This document shows positions 27,218 through 35,827 of a DNA stretch of 64,000 nucleotides, piece by piece (position 1 is the first letter of the stretch; the number at the start of each line of letters is the position of its first letter). The DNA comes from an uncultured Victivallales bacterium (lineage in GTDB: Bacteria; Verrucomicrobiota; Lentisphaeria; Oligosphaerales; JAFGRS01): positions 1-64,000 of the forward strand of contig CAILUI010000452.1 in the NCBI GenBank assembly GCA_903837355.1, written 5' to 3'. The notes beneath the pieces were generated by a model that had not been told where the DNA came from, made no database searches, and saw nothing but the letters and a program-made list of their open reading frames with translations. Position numbers and translations under genes: made by a program.

Positions 27218-27841
27218 ATGCGCTCAGAGATACCGTGGCTACAGGTGGAGCCGACTGCGCTCATGGCGGCCGCGCAGCGCGGCGCCGAGGCACTGGCGCG
27301 GGGCGGCGTGATCGTCGCACCGACGGAGACCGTCTACGGCTTGATGTGTCGGTGGGATGACGGCGGCGCGCGCGAGCGGATCGTCCGTATGAAGTGCCGA
27401 GCGCCGGAGAAGCACCTGCAGATGCTGGCCGACAGCGTGGCCAGGGCGCAGGGCGCCGGCATGATCCTGGATGACCGGCTGCAGCGCCTGGCGAATGCGT
27501 TCTGGCCGGGACCGCTGACCGTCGTCGGCCGCGCCCTGCCCGGAGGTACGATTGGGCTGCGCATCCCGCAGCACCCGCTGGTTCTGCAGATCGTGCAGTG
27601 CTTGGGTCAGCCGCTGGCCGCGACCAGCGCGAATCTGTCCGGGCAGCCGGCAGCCCGGGACGCGACCGCGGCGGTTGCCGACCTCGCCGAGCCCCCCGAC
27701 CTGGTCCTGGACGGCGGACCGGTGGCGGCGGAGGGTGGGCAGGGCTCAACGGTGGTGGACATCAGCGAGCCCGGTGCAGTCCGGGTCCTGCGGGCCGGAC
27801 CGATCACGGCGGCGGCGATTTACCGCGTGCTCGGCGAGTAG
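27218..27841 (+). CDS. tsaC: Threonylcarbamoyl-AMP synthase (TsaC/YrdC/Sua5 family)
   Basis: It makes threonylcarbamoyl-AMP from threonine, bicarbonate and ATP for the t6A37 modification of ANN-decoding tRNAs, in the cytoplasm. The 207-residue product is a single YrdC domain. Visible features are GGVIVAPTETVYGL, the basic KCRAPEKHL region, FWPGPLTVV, IGLRIPQHP, LAATSANLSG and STVVDIS. It is the TsaC length, without the Sua5 C-terminal domain. I chose the ATG at 27218, with GGAG 11 bases upstream; a GTG at 27209 is also possible. The gene stands alone, with about 170 apparently empty bases to the next gene. Confidence 0.94.
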   Translation: MRSEIPWLQVEPTALMAAAQRGAEALARGGVIVAPTETVYGLMCRWDDGGARERIVRMKCRAPEKHLQMLADSVARAQGAGMILDDRLQRLANAFWPGPLTVVGRALPGGTIGLRIPQHPLVLQIVQCLGQPLAATSANLSGQPAARDATAAVADLAEPPDLVLDGGPVAAEGGQGSTVVDISEPGAVRVLRAGPITAAAIYRVLGE

Positions 27842-28014
27842 CCGCCCACGCTGGGCGCGGCGGCGGGCGCGGCGCTCAGCCCGCGTTTGCATGGCGCTCG
27901 GATCGGGCTATGCTCTCGCGGTGGTCGGCGGTGCCCAGGCGGTGGCCGCCGCGCAACGGGCGGACGGCGCATCTTGCCGGCGCCGCGCCAGGTAGCCAAG
28001 AGGGAGCGACGACT

Positions 28015-29076
28015 ATGGTTTCCCGTAGATCCGTTGTGCTGTGTGCGATCCTGATGAGTTCGTGCGCTGGGCTCTGGGCGCAGCCGGTTCCGACCGCGGC
28101 GACGTCGGGCGTTGACCTGGCGACCGTCGAACTCGTACGGCTGCCCGGCGTGACGGCGGAGCTTGGACGCGCCGGGACGGGGCTGCGTGTGACCTTCGAT
28201 AAGCCGGGAGACGAGCGGCGGCTGGTAGCTCTGGAGATGCACGCACCGCCGCCGCCGACCAGTAAGGCCTTGACCCTGCAGTACCGGCTGACGGCCGATC
28301 CCGCGCTGACGGCGCGCTTCACCCTGATTGCGTACGAGCGCGGTGGCGGCGCCTGGTTCCGCTCGGGTACGCCGTTGGCGGCGGGCCCCGACGTCCGCGA
28401 TCTGCGCTTCTCGCTGCAGGGCCTGCGCCAGACCGCCTTCAGTCAGGATGCCTCCGCTGCGCTTGAGTGGGATCAGGTCGAGCGCCTCTGGATCGGTCTG
28501 GTGGTGGACGGCAAGGGCCAGGGCGTCTTCGAGGCGTCAAAGCTGTTGCTGAGCAGCGAGGCGTCCACGGCGACGGAGCCGATCTCGATCTTCAAGGCCG
28601 ACGCCGGCCAGTGGTCTCTGGGGGCGGATCCCGCGGTGACCGGCAAGGACCTGCAGACCGTCGATGTGGATGGCGCGAAGTGTCTGAAGCTGAGTTTCCG
28701 TTTCCCCGGCGGCAAGCACATGTACTGCGTGCCCGCACAGCCCGTCGAGGAGCTGGAGTTCTCCGCCTATGCGGGCCTCCGTCTGACCTATCGGGCGACG
28801 GTTCCGGCTGGCGTGGACGGTCTGCTGGTCTGCGTGCACGAGGGGGGCGGCCAGTTCGTGGCCACGCCGCCGCCGCCGGCCTCGGGCGAGTGGGTGTCGG
28901 TGACCATTCCCTGGACCGCCTTCCCGCTGGCGGCATGGACCAAGGACGACAACGGTCGCCTGGACGTCGATGCCATCACCCAAGTCAATGTGGGGGTGCA
29001 TGGCACCGCCAGCGGGGAAGGCGGTACGGGCGAGATTCTGCTCAAGGCGTTGGAACTGGTCCCGGCCGCCAAGTAG
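28015..29076 (+). CDS. Secreted protein with two beta-sandwich (CBM11/CIA30-like) modules
   Basis: The 353-residue precursor has a signal peptide (MVSRRSVVLC..., cleaved near GLWAQ) and two similar jelly-roll modules, at ~35-185 and ~190-350. Each alternates beta strands with patterns such as LTLQYRLTA and LRLTYRATV followed by WVSVTIPWTAF, typical of CBM11 or CIA30-like folds. No catalytic motif is visible, so it is probably a non-catalytic glycan-binding protein. The ATG at 28015 follows GAGGGAG at 28000-28006; the longer frame from 27598 overlaps tsaC and is rejected. The beta-helix lipoprotein gene follows 26 bases later. Confidence 0.72.
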   Translation: MVSRRSVVLCAILMSSCAGLWAQPVPTAATSGVDLATVELVRLPGVTAELGRAGTGLRVTFDKPGDERRLVALEMHAPPPPTSKALTLQYRLTADPALTARFTLIAYERGGGAWFRSGTPLAAGPDVRDLRFSLQGLRQTAFSQDASAALEWDQVERLWIGLVVDGKGQGVFEASKLLLSSEASTATEPISIFKADAGQWSLGADPAVTGKDLQTVDVDGAKCLKLSFRFPGGKHMYCVPAQPVEELEFSAYAGLRLTYRATVPAGVDGLLVCVHEGGGQFVATPPPPASGEWVSVTIPWTAFPLAAWTKDDNGRLDVDAITQVNVGVHGTASGEGGTGEILLKALELVPAAK

Positions 29077-29102
29077 GGTCGGTACCGGAGTAAGGGCGAT
29101 CC

Positions 29103-30917
29103 ATGTCAAGGCTGTTGGTGCTGTGGCTTGCAGTGACGGTTGGCGGGCTCAGCGGTTGTGCCCGGCTGGCGGTCAACCAGACCGGCCTGGTCTACTATGT
29201 GGCGGTGGACGGGGACGACGCGAACTCCGGCGGCCGCGGGGCGCCCTTTGCGAGCTTGGAGCGGTCGCGCGAGGCCGTGCGTGCAGTGCTCCGCGCCGGC
29301 GTGTTGCCGGTGGGCGGCGTGACGGTCTGCGTGCGTGGGGGGCGGTACTTCCGCAGCGCCGGCTTCGTGCTTTCCGCGCGGGACTCCGGCGTCGACGGCC
29401 GACCGGTGGTCTATCGGGCCTTTCCCGGCGAGTCGGTCCGTCTGATCGGTGGCGTGGAGATCCCGCGGGCCGCGTTCAGGGCGGCACCCCACGGCGCCGT
29501 GGCGGGTACAGGAGAGGTCCAGTGCGTCAATCTGCGGGCGTTCGAGTTCGCCGGCAGCGCCGCGCTCCTGGGTCCTGACGCTGCCACCCCGGACGGCCTG
29601 GAGCTCTGCTTCGGCAAGCAGCTTCTGCAGCGCGTGAGCTCGCTGCCTGAGGCGCTCGCTGTTCCCGGCAGGTGGTACGTGGACCGGGAGACGGGCCTGC
29701 TCCACGTCTGGCCTCCGGCCACACTGGCGGTCGCGCCGTTGGTGTTTGCCACCCTGACAGATCCCATGGTGACGCTCGAGCAGACCGCCTTTGTGACCTG
29801 GCAGGGGTTCACCATGGAGGCCACGCGCGGCGCCGCGGTGGCCGTACGGGGTGGCCATGACAACCGCATCGCGGCCTGCACGATCCGCAATACGGGGGCA
29901 ACCGGCATCGCGGTCACTGGCCTCCGCAATGGGGTCAGCGGCTGCGATCTCGAGGATACCGGCGGCGCCGCCATCACCCTCGACGGCGGCGACCGGCTGA
30001 CCTTGCAGGCGGCCGGGAACTACGCGGACAACAACACCGTCCGTGGTTGCCCGCGGCGCCAGCGCGACGGCGTGGCGGCGATTCACCTCGATGGGGTCGG
30101 CAACCGCGTTACACACAACCTGATTTATGACCTCCCGGGTGCCGCCATCCTCTACGCGGGCAACGATCACCTGATCGAGGCCAACGAGATTCTGCGCGCC
30201 TGCCTGGAGACAGCCGCACGCGGGGCGCTCCATAGCGGTCGCGACTGGGCGACGCAGGGGACCCTCATCCGCGGCAATTTCATCCACGATATCGGCGGTG
30301 CGGAGGGTATGGCCAGCGGCGTGGCCCTCGACGACTGCGCCAGCGGCAACACCGTCGAGAGGAACGTCTTCTACCGCGCCGGCGCCGCCGTGGCGCTCGG
30401 GGGAGGGCGCTATAACCGGTTGATCAACAACCTGTTCGTCGACTGCGCTCCGGCGGTCCGGGTCGATGATCGTGGTCGTCAGCGCATCCGTTGGCAGGCC
30501 GGCCCGCAAGAGAGCTGGGACCTGCAGGCCAAGCTCGAGGCGATGAACTACCGGCAGCCGCCCTGGAGTGACCGCTATCCGTATCTGACGAGCATCCTTG
30601 ACGACCAGCCTGAGTTGCCTCTGCACAACACCATGCTCCGCAACGTCGCCGTCGGTGGCAGATGGCTGGAGGCCACGGAGGAAACTGCGGCGCGGCTCGA
30701 GCAGCGCGATAATCTGGTCACCGCGACCGACCCCGGCTTCGTGGCCAGGCGTCGGCTCGACCTGCGCCTCCGGGACGATGCGCTCGTCTGGACCGCTGTC
30801 CCCGGCTTCGAGCCGCTCCCCCTGGAGACTGTGGGCGTGTATCGCGATCCGTGGCGGGCAAGCTGGCCGGTGCGGCGGCCCGCTGTGGTGGACCGTGCGC
30901 ACGCGCCTGGAGGCTGA
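29103..30917 (+). CDS. Right-handed parallel beta-helix lipoprotein
   Basis: The 604-residue precursor carries a lipoprotein signal peptide with lipobox LSGC (Cys19), so it is membrane-anchored at the cell surface or periplasm. YYVAVDGDDANSG and an SREAVRAV helix cap open a pectate-lyase-like beta-helix. Its coils repeat N-x-(I/V) turns, for example NRIAACTIRNTGATGIAV, NRVTHNLIYD and NTVERNVFYRAG. The family includes polysaccharide lyases and surface glycan-binding proteins, and exact activity cannot be assigned. It follows the two-module binding protein by 26 bases and is probably in the same operon. Confidence 0.85.
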   Translation: MSRLLVLWLAVTVGGLSGCARLAVNQTGLVYYVAVDGDDANSGGRGAPFASLERSREAVRAVLRAGVLPVGGVTVCVRGGRYFRSAGFVLSARDSGVDGRPVVYRAFPGESVRLIGGVEIPRAAFRAAPHGAVAGTGEVQCVNLRAFEFAGSAALLGPDAATPDGLELCFGKQLLQRVSSLPEALAVPGRWYVDRETGLLHVWPPATLAVAPLVFATLTDPMVTLEQTAFVTWQGFTMEATRGAAVAVRGGHDNRIAACTIRNTGATGIAVTGLRNGVSGCDLEDTGGAAITLDGGDRLTLQAAGNYADNNTVRGCPRRQRDGVAAIHLDGVGNRVTHNLIYDLPGAAILYAGNDHLIEANEILRACLETAARGALHSGRDWATQGTLIRGNFIHDIGGAEGMASGVALDDCASGNTVERNVFYRAGAAVALGGGRYNRLINNLFVDCAPAVRVDDRGRQRIRWQAGPQESWDLQAKLEAMNYRQPPWSDRYPYLTSILDDQPELPLHNTMLRNVAVGGRWLEATEETAARLEQRDNLVTATDPGFVARRRLDLRLRDDALVWTAVPGFEPLPLETVGVYRDPWRASWPVRRPAVVDRAHAPGG

Positions 30918-31020
30918 GGGCGACACCGCGGCCGCGCTGGCTGCCCGTGGCGGGTTCGGCGGCGGGGGCCGAAAAAAGCGCCACTGCCGGGGCGCCGCTA
31001 TTGCGTCGCCGGTGCGGGTG

Positions 31021-31034
31021 GGGTAATGTTACCC
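31021..31034. repeat. Inverted repeat upstream of the RRM gene
   Basis: GGGTAA and TTACCC flank a 2-base centre. As DNA this resembles a small operator. It lies about 100 bases before the RRM gene start, but no cognate regulator is known. Confidence 0.3.
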
Positions 31035-31080
31035 GTTGTCAGTGCGATCCATGTTGGGTCGCAGGGGCCCTCTTCATCTG

Positions 31081-31120
31081 GTGTCATGGCTGATGAGCGG
31101 TTCTGGCGAAAACATGACAC
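31081..31120 (+). promoter_or_regulatory. Leader hairpin abutting the RRM gene's ribosome binding site
   Basis: GTGTCATG (31081-31088) pairs perfectly with CATGACAC (31113-31120), leaving a 24-base loop. The ribosome binding site GAGAGGGA begins at the next base (31121), so the stem sits directly against it. This could influence ribosome access, for example with temperature or by protein binding. Confidence 0.5.
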
Positions 31121-31138
31121 GAGAGGGATTTGGCTCAG

Positions 31139-31477
31139 ATGGATATCTACGTCGGCAACTTGTCCTACTCCACCGCGGACGAGGACCTGAAGGTGCTGTT
31201 TGAGCAGCACGGCACGGTCGCATCGGCCCGCGTGGTCATGGACCGTGAGACGGGGCGCTCGCGCGGCTTCGGCTTCGTGGTCATGCCTGAGCGGAACGAA
31301 GCCCAGGCTGCCATCAACGCCGTGAACGGCATGGACTTCCAGGGCCGGCCGTTGCGGGTGAACGAGTCCCAGCCGCGGGCCGCCGGCGGCGGCGGCGGCG
31401 GTGGCGGTCGGGGTGGGGATCGCGGCGGCGGCGGCGACCGTGGCGAGCGCCGTGGGGGCGGGGATCGCTCCTGGTAG
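31139..31477 (+). CDS. Glycine-rich RRM RNA-binding protein
   Basis: The 112-residue cytoplasmic protein has one RNA recognition motif, with RNP2 IYVGNL (residues 3-8) and RNP1 RGFGFVVM (42-49), both with the aromatic residues that stack on RNA. A Gly/Arg/Asp-rich RGG-like tail follows (~80-112). Bacterial proteins of this type resemble cyanobacterial and plant cold-inducible RNA-binding proteins and are often cold- or stress-induced. I chose the ATG at 31139, ~10 bases after GAGAGGGA. The TTG at 31130 is too close to that site. A leader hairpin and a strong terminator flank the gene, so it is monocistronic. Confidence 0.94.
   Translation: MDIYVGNLSYSTADEDLKVLFEQHGTVASARVVMDRETGRSRGFGFVVMPERNEAQAAINAVNGMDFQGRPLRVNESQPRAAGGGGGGGGRGGDRGGGGDRGERRGGGDRSW
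31385..31408 (+). repeat. GGN codon run in the RRM gene
   Basis: Eight consecutive Gly codons, five of them GGC in a row, form a microsatellite-like tract encoding part of the Gly-rich tail. It could change length by slippage in units of three without breaking the frame. Confidence 0.7.
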
Positions 31478-31498
31478 GCAGATTTGGCTGAGTCACTG

Positions 31499-31535
31499 AA
31501 GGCACCCGCAGGACGTCCTGCGGGTGCTTTGTTTT
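31499..31535 (+). terminator. Strong intrinsic terminator of the RRM gene
   Basis: A perfect palindrome from 31502 to 31527 (arms GCACCCGCAGGA and TCCTGCGGGTGC), extended by A-T and G-T pairs, is followed by TTTGTTTT. It lies 22 bases after the RRM stop. Confidence 0.9.
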
Positions 31536-31589
31536 CGGGATGCGGGGGTCCGCGCTCTGGATCGAGGAGCGTCCGCGGCGTCGTGCGCT

Positions 31590-32162
31590 CTACTCGTGAT
31601 CAGGCGGGACCAGGTGCCGTTCGACGCGTGCCAGGCGGTTGCGGATGTCCGCCAGGAGCGCCACGATCTCCTGGCGCTCCTGCAGGACGTCCTCGGCGCT
31701 GGCGGGTTGCCTGGCTTCAACCCGCAGCAGGATGGCGTCGCGGACCGCTGCCGGGTTGCGCATACCAATCCAGCGCTCCTCCGGCGTATCGCTGCCGCTG
31801 GACGGCGTATAGATCCAGACCTGGCCGATCCGCAGGACTCGTTCGAGCGGCCCCTGGCGCACCGCGATGTTGGTGATCTTGTCCAGCGGAAGCGACCGGC
31901 GGCAACGCCAGAGGACTCCGGCAATCCGGGTGACGTGGTGTTTGTCGAGGGTGTAGCGCAGCGACAGGAGATAGGCCACCGCCACCAGGGAGCTCACGGA
32001 CCAGGCGACGGCGAAAGCAACCGTGAAGCCGGTGTTGGGCGGGTAGGCGAGCACGGCACAGAGGCCGGCAACCGCTTTCCCCACGGCCACGGCGACCAGG
32101 CCGCATCCCGCAATCCAACCCACGAGCAGTAAACGACTTGGCTGGAACTGTGCTGGATCCAT
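31590..32162 (-). CDS. Membrane protein with bacterial PH (bPH2/YdbS-like) domain
   Basis: The 190-residue protein has two transmembrane helices (~12-32 and ~42-66). A bacterial pleckstrin-homology-like domain follows: YTLDKHHVTRIAG, then LPLDKITNIAVRQGPLERV, then IGQVWIYTPSSG, the characteristic bPH2 pattern. The C-terminus ends in a helix, probably coiled coil. Function is unknown. I chose the ATG at 32162, with GGAAAGG upstream. The 52-residue upstream extension is Pro/Arg-rich and rejected. It is transcribed against its neighbours and converges on the RRM terminator. Confidence 0.82.
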   Translation of the reverse strand: MDPAQFQPSRLLLVGWIAGCGLVAVAVGKAVAGLCAVLAYPPNTGFTVAFAVAWSVSSLVAVAYLLSLRYTLDKHHVTRIAGVLWRCRRSLPLDKITNIAVRQGPLERVLRIGQVWIYTPSSGSDTPEERWIGMRNPAAVRDAILLRVEARQPASAEDVLQERQEIVALLADIRNRLARVERHLVPPDHE

Positions 32163-32407
32163 GGGCGGCCTTTCCGTGCGGCGCGTCGTGATCGCTGCGG
32201 GCTCGGGGGGGACAGCTCCGCTACCATCGCCGCGGACCTCGCGCTGCCCCAACCACGCGCTCTGGCGCGTTAACATCGGCTCTCGTAACTGCTTTTCCAG
32301 AGGCACGCGGTCTGGCATTCGGCGGTATCCAGCCTACTTTGCGAGGGGTTTCGACGGGGTGTGGGTAGCGCGGTGGTGTTTCCCTAAACTCAGGCGCAAT
32401 CGTTCGC

Positions 32408-35400
32408 ATGGAATCAACACATCGCAGGTCCGTGGCGCGTGCAGTCGTCAGCCGGGTTCGGTCGTGGGGCGCCGTGCTTGGGGCCGTCCTTCTGGGTTCC
32501 GTAGCGCTGGCGGCGCCGACGCCGGACCTGGCGCAGCCGGGACCCTGGCTGGTCTTCGACATCGCGCTCGGATGGGGTATGGGACCGACGGATACCACCG
32601 GCCGGGGAGGGGTGCGATTCGAGGTGCAGGCCGCGACCGCCGAGCGCTTCGAGACCGTCTTCCGGGCCGAGTACGCACGATTGCAGTGGTACCCTTGCGC
32701 CGTGAGCCTGGCGCCGTACGCCGGTAAGGATATCCGTCTGCGGCTGTTGGTGACGCACCTCGATGGGCGCATCATGATGGACTACCCGCACTGGGGCAAT
32801 CCTCGGATCGTGACGGGGCCGCTCGTCGGCCCGCAGACGGCGCCGACGCTAAGCCTGGCGTTGACCCCGCTCGGCAAGGTGGCGGCCCTGCTGCCCGACG
32901 GCAGCGAGGTGCCGCTGACCGAGCCTGACCCAGTGTTCAACAAGGGCCTCGCCACGCCTGGGCTTCTGAACCGCGACCTGATGTTGCTGGTCTACGCCGG
33001 TGATAACTACATCTGCATCCCCGGCAAGCGCCAACCGGGGGTGTATATGGGCGTCAGCATGAGCGTCGACTTCCTGCGCATCGGGGCGGACCCGGAGCGC
33101 ACCCCGTGGACGGGGAGGATGCCGCCGACGGTGTTTGCCGAGTGGCCGGTACGAGTCCCGGACGCGGGTCCGGCGAGCGCGGTGGCCGCCCCAGCGGCGG
33201 CCGCGGCGCCGGTGGCCGTGGCGGACCGCGACTTCCAGATCCTGCAGACACGCTGTGATACGTGGACCTACAGCCCGGGACTGACCGCGAGGTTTGCGGC
33301 GGAAACGTACACCTTCGACGTCGGCATGGGACCCTCGGCGCGCGTGGGCTGGGCCTTCGCCGGGGTCGAGCTGGTGGGGTTGCGCGAGCTGCCGCTGCAG
33401 GTGGTGCCGACGGGGTCGTACGCGGGGCCGGACGATGCGAACCGCTTCGCCGGACTAGTGCTTGACTACCACTCGCCGCGCGGCTATCAGGACCGCGTTT
33501 TCGTGGGCCTGGGTGCGGGCAGCGCGGGCCGTTCTGATCTGCGGCCGGCGGACTGGAATCTGGACGGGCCGCCGCTGACCCTGGCGCGGACGGCGGGAAT
33601 CCAGCGCCGCTTCGTGGATCTGTCTGGCGAACTGGGGCAACCGGGCGGCCGTCTGCGGCTTGCCCTGGCGCGCTATGCCCCCCCGGACTGGGACGGGCGC
33701 CTGTGGCTGGCGGCGGGGGTGCAGAATCTGCTGCCGGCCGCCGGTCTGACGGTGCGCCTGACGGACCTGCCGGCGGCGGCCGCCAGGGCGGACGCCGAGG
33801 GCGAGGCCGGGCTGGCGCCGATCGTGCTTGCGGACGCCGAGGCGGCGCTTTGCATCTCGCCCCGCAGCGGTGCCATCGTTGACGGGCGCGACCTGGCCAG
33901 CGGCCGCCGTGTGCTGGTGGGCTGCAATGACCGTTACACGGTGGATACCGAGAACGACGTGACCCGGACCACCGAGTTGCTCGACCGCGTCACCGCGCTG
34001 GAGTCGATCACCGTCGAGGGGCGTCCGGCCTTGCGGTTGACTTGTACCAATGTGGCCTTGCCGGCAGTGACCATCGAGAAGCGTTACGTGCTGGAGCCGG
34101 GACGCATCCTGTCCAAGCGCGTTGGCTTCGCGACGACGGACCCGCGCGGGTTCTTCATCCACTGGGATGCCGAGACGGCCCTGGACCCCGAGTTCCTGGC
34201 GGTCAGCAGCCGTGGCGGCGACCTGGCCACCAAGCAGGTGGTGGCGCAGGGGAAGGTGGTGGAACGGACCGAGAAGGTAGCGGCGGAACAGATGAGTGCC
34301 GGCGACGCGCCGCTGGTGACCACGTTGGACTTCGCCCTCGGCGTGGGCGCGTACCGCTTCAAGGTCAACGACCGTTACGTGCTCCGGGGCGCCTCGCGCG
34401 CCTTGCCCGGGGGGTGGCTCAGTACCGTGTTCGTTGACTACCTGAAGGCTGGCGCCCCGGTGTCGGGACAACTGCGTTGGGTGGTGTTCGCGGGCGATTT
34501 CACGGCGTTGGACCGGCACTACCAGTCACTGCCCGAGGTGCGGCAACTCTGGGCCTTCCGCAAGCCTGAGTGGCCGCAGCGGGTGCTGGCGGACGCGATG
34601 TACCTGGGGCCGCCGGAGTCGTACCCGCTGTACCGGGCGAGCGCTCCGGAGTTGGTCACCACCACGATCTGGTTCCTGAATCCGCCCTGGGGCAACTGGG
34701 GTCCGGACAACGACCCTCCCAAGGGCCTGCACCCAGACGTCAAAGGCATTGCCAAGGGCTGGCGCACGGAGTTCCCGAACGCCCGCGTCTCGTCCTACAC
34801 CAACGCCCTCTTCGATGACCGTTCCGACCTCTACCGCGAACACCCCGAGTTCGGCGTGCGCGACCTCGAAGGCCAGCTCATCACCTCGGGCATCGCCAGC
34901 GATGCCGGCGGGCGGCCCTCGTTCTACTTCCAGATCAACCATCCGCCCTGCCGGCAGTACCTGCTGGACATGCATGCGGCGAAGTTCCGTGAGTGGGACT
35001 TCGACTTTTTCTATATGGACGGTCCGGGTTTCGGGGCTGAGGTCCCGGATTGGACGCTCCGCGATGTGGCCCAGAGCTATGACTGGCTGGACTACTTCAC
35101 GGCGCTGCGCCAGCGGTTGCAGGAGGTCAAGCCCGAGGCGGGCATCTTCGTGAACGGCGCCAATCTGCCCTATACCGACATCGGCTACATCGAGTGGCGC
35201 GACGAACAGTGGCAGGCGCTCGGGGGCCCGCAGTGGCGCAGCCTGGCCCTGGAGATGCTACGCACCAAGCTGAACGAGGAACCGGGTTTCGTGGTTGTTC
35301 CGACCTACGGCGGCCCCGGCGCCGACCCGGCCATGGCGGCCTATGACCTGCTCTACGGCTGGTGCGGGCATGGGACCACGGTGGAGCGGCTGCCGTGGAT

Positions 35401-35827
35401 GCGGGAGGCTTTCCGCTACCGCGGCAGCCGGCTGGTGGAGGACGCCGTGGAACCGCGCTGGTGGCGCAGTAACGTCGACTTTGAGGCCCTGGGCTTCCGG
35501 CTCGGCGGCACGGCCGTGGTCAACGTCCTTGACCATGCCGCGGCCGCCAGGCAGGTGACCGTGCGCGTGGATACGGCCAAGCTTGGGCTGCGGCTGGGAG
35601 CCCCCGTCAGTGCCGAGTTGCGCCTGATGACCGACCCCGGCAGCGCGCTCAAACCCGACCCAGCCGACCCCGCCAAGCAGGTCCGTGTTTGGGCCAACCA
35701 GCAGGCGACGACGACGAGCCCGCTGGTGGTGGCGCAGCCCTGTCCAGCCATCCTGGAGTTGACCGTGCCCACCCGCCCGCTGCTGCTGACCACGATCGTG
35801 CTGAGCTCCGGCGCGGAGGGGAAGTGA
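32408..35827 (+). CDS. Secreted TIM-barrel glycosidase-like protein with N-terminal modules
   Basis: The 1139-residue precursor starts with a long signal peptide (hydrophobic ~19-36, cleaved near ALAAP). PGPWLVFDIA opens the first module. The second, with VLDYHSPRGY at ~352-361 and PPDWDGRLWLAAG at ~419-431, recurs in the next gene. The C-terminal part (~720-1060) looks like a (beta/alpha)8 glycosidase of the GH36/GH27-like group. FFYMDGPGF carries a candidate nucleophile Asp near 871, and YIEWRDEQW carries later acidic residues. Family and substrate are uncertain. The ribosome binding site is weak. The next gene's ATG follows this stop directly. Confidence 0.75.
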   Translation: MESTHRRSVARAVVSRVRSWGAVLGAVLLGSVALAAPTPDLAQPGPWLVFDIALGWGMGPTDTTGRGGVRFEVQAATAERFETVFRAEYARLQWYPCAVSLAPYAGKDIRLRLLVTHLDGRIMMDYPHWGNPRIVTGPLVGPQTAPTLSLALTPLGKVAALLPDGSEVPLTEPDPVFNKGLATPGLLNRDLMLLVYAGDNYICIPGKRQPGVYMGVSMSVDFLRIGADPERTPWTGRMPPTVFAEWPVRVPDAGPASAVAAPAAAAAPVAVADRDFQILQTRCDTWTYSPGLTARFAAETYTFDVGMGPSARVGWAFAGVELVGLRELPLQVVPTGSYAGPDDANRFAGLVLDYHSPRGYQDRVFVGLGAGSAGRSDLRPADWNLDGPPLTLARTAGIQRRFVDLSGELGQPGGRLRLALARYAPPDWDGRLWLAAGVQNLLPAAGLTVRLTDLPAAAARADAEGEAGLAPIVLADAEAALCISPRSGAIVDGRDLASGRRVLVGCNDRYTVDTENDVTRTTELLDRVTALESITVEGRPALRLTCTNVALPAVTIEKRYVLEPGRILSKRVGFATTDPRGFFIHWDAETALDPEFLAVSSRGGDLATKQVVAQGKVVERTEKVAAEQMSAGDAPLVTTLDFALGVGAYRFKVNDRYVLRGASRALPGGWLSTVFVDYLKAGAPVSGQLRWVVFAGDFTALDRHYQSLPEVRQLWAFRKPEWPQRVLADAMYLGPPESYPLYRASAPELVTTTIWFLNPPWGNWGPDNDPPKGLHPDVKGIAKGWRTEFPNARVSSYTNALFDDRSDLYREHPEFGVRDLEGQLITSGIASDAGGRPSFYFQINHPPCRQYLLDMHAAKFREWDFDFFYMDGPGFGAEVPDWTLRDVAQSYDWLDYFTALRQRLQEVKPEAGIFVNGANLPYTDIGYIEWRDEQWQALGGPQWRSLALEMLRTKLNEEPGFVVVPTYGGPGADPAMAAYDLLYGWCGHGTTVERLPWMREAFRYRGSRLVEDAVEPRWWRSNVDFEALGFRLGGTAVVNVLDHAAAARQVTVRVDTAKLGLRLGAPVSAELRLMTDPGSALKPDPADPAKQVRVWANQQATTTSPLVVAQPCPAILELTVPTRPLLLTTIVLSSGAEGK

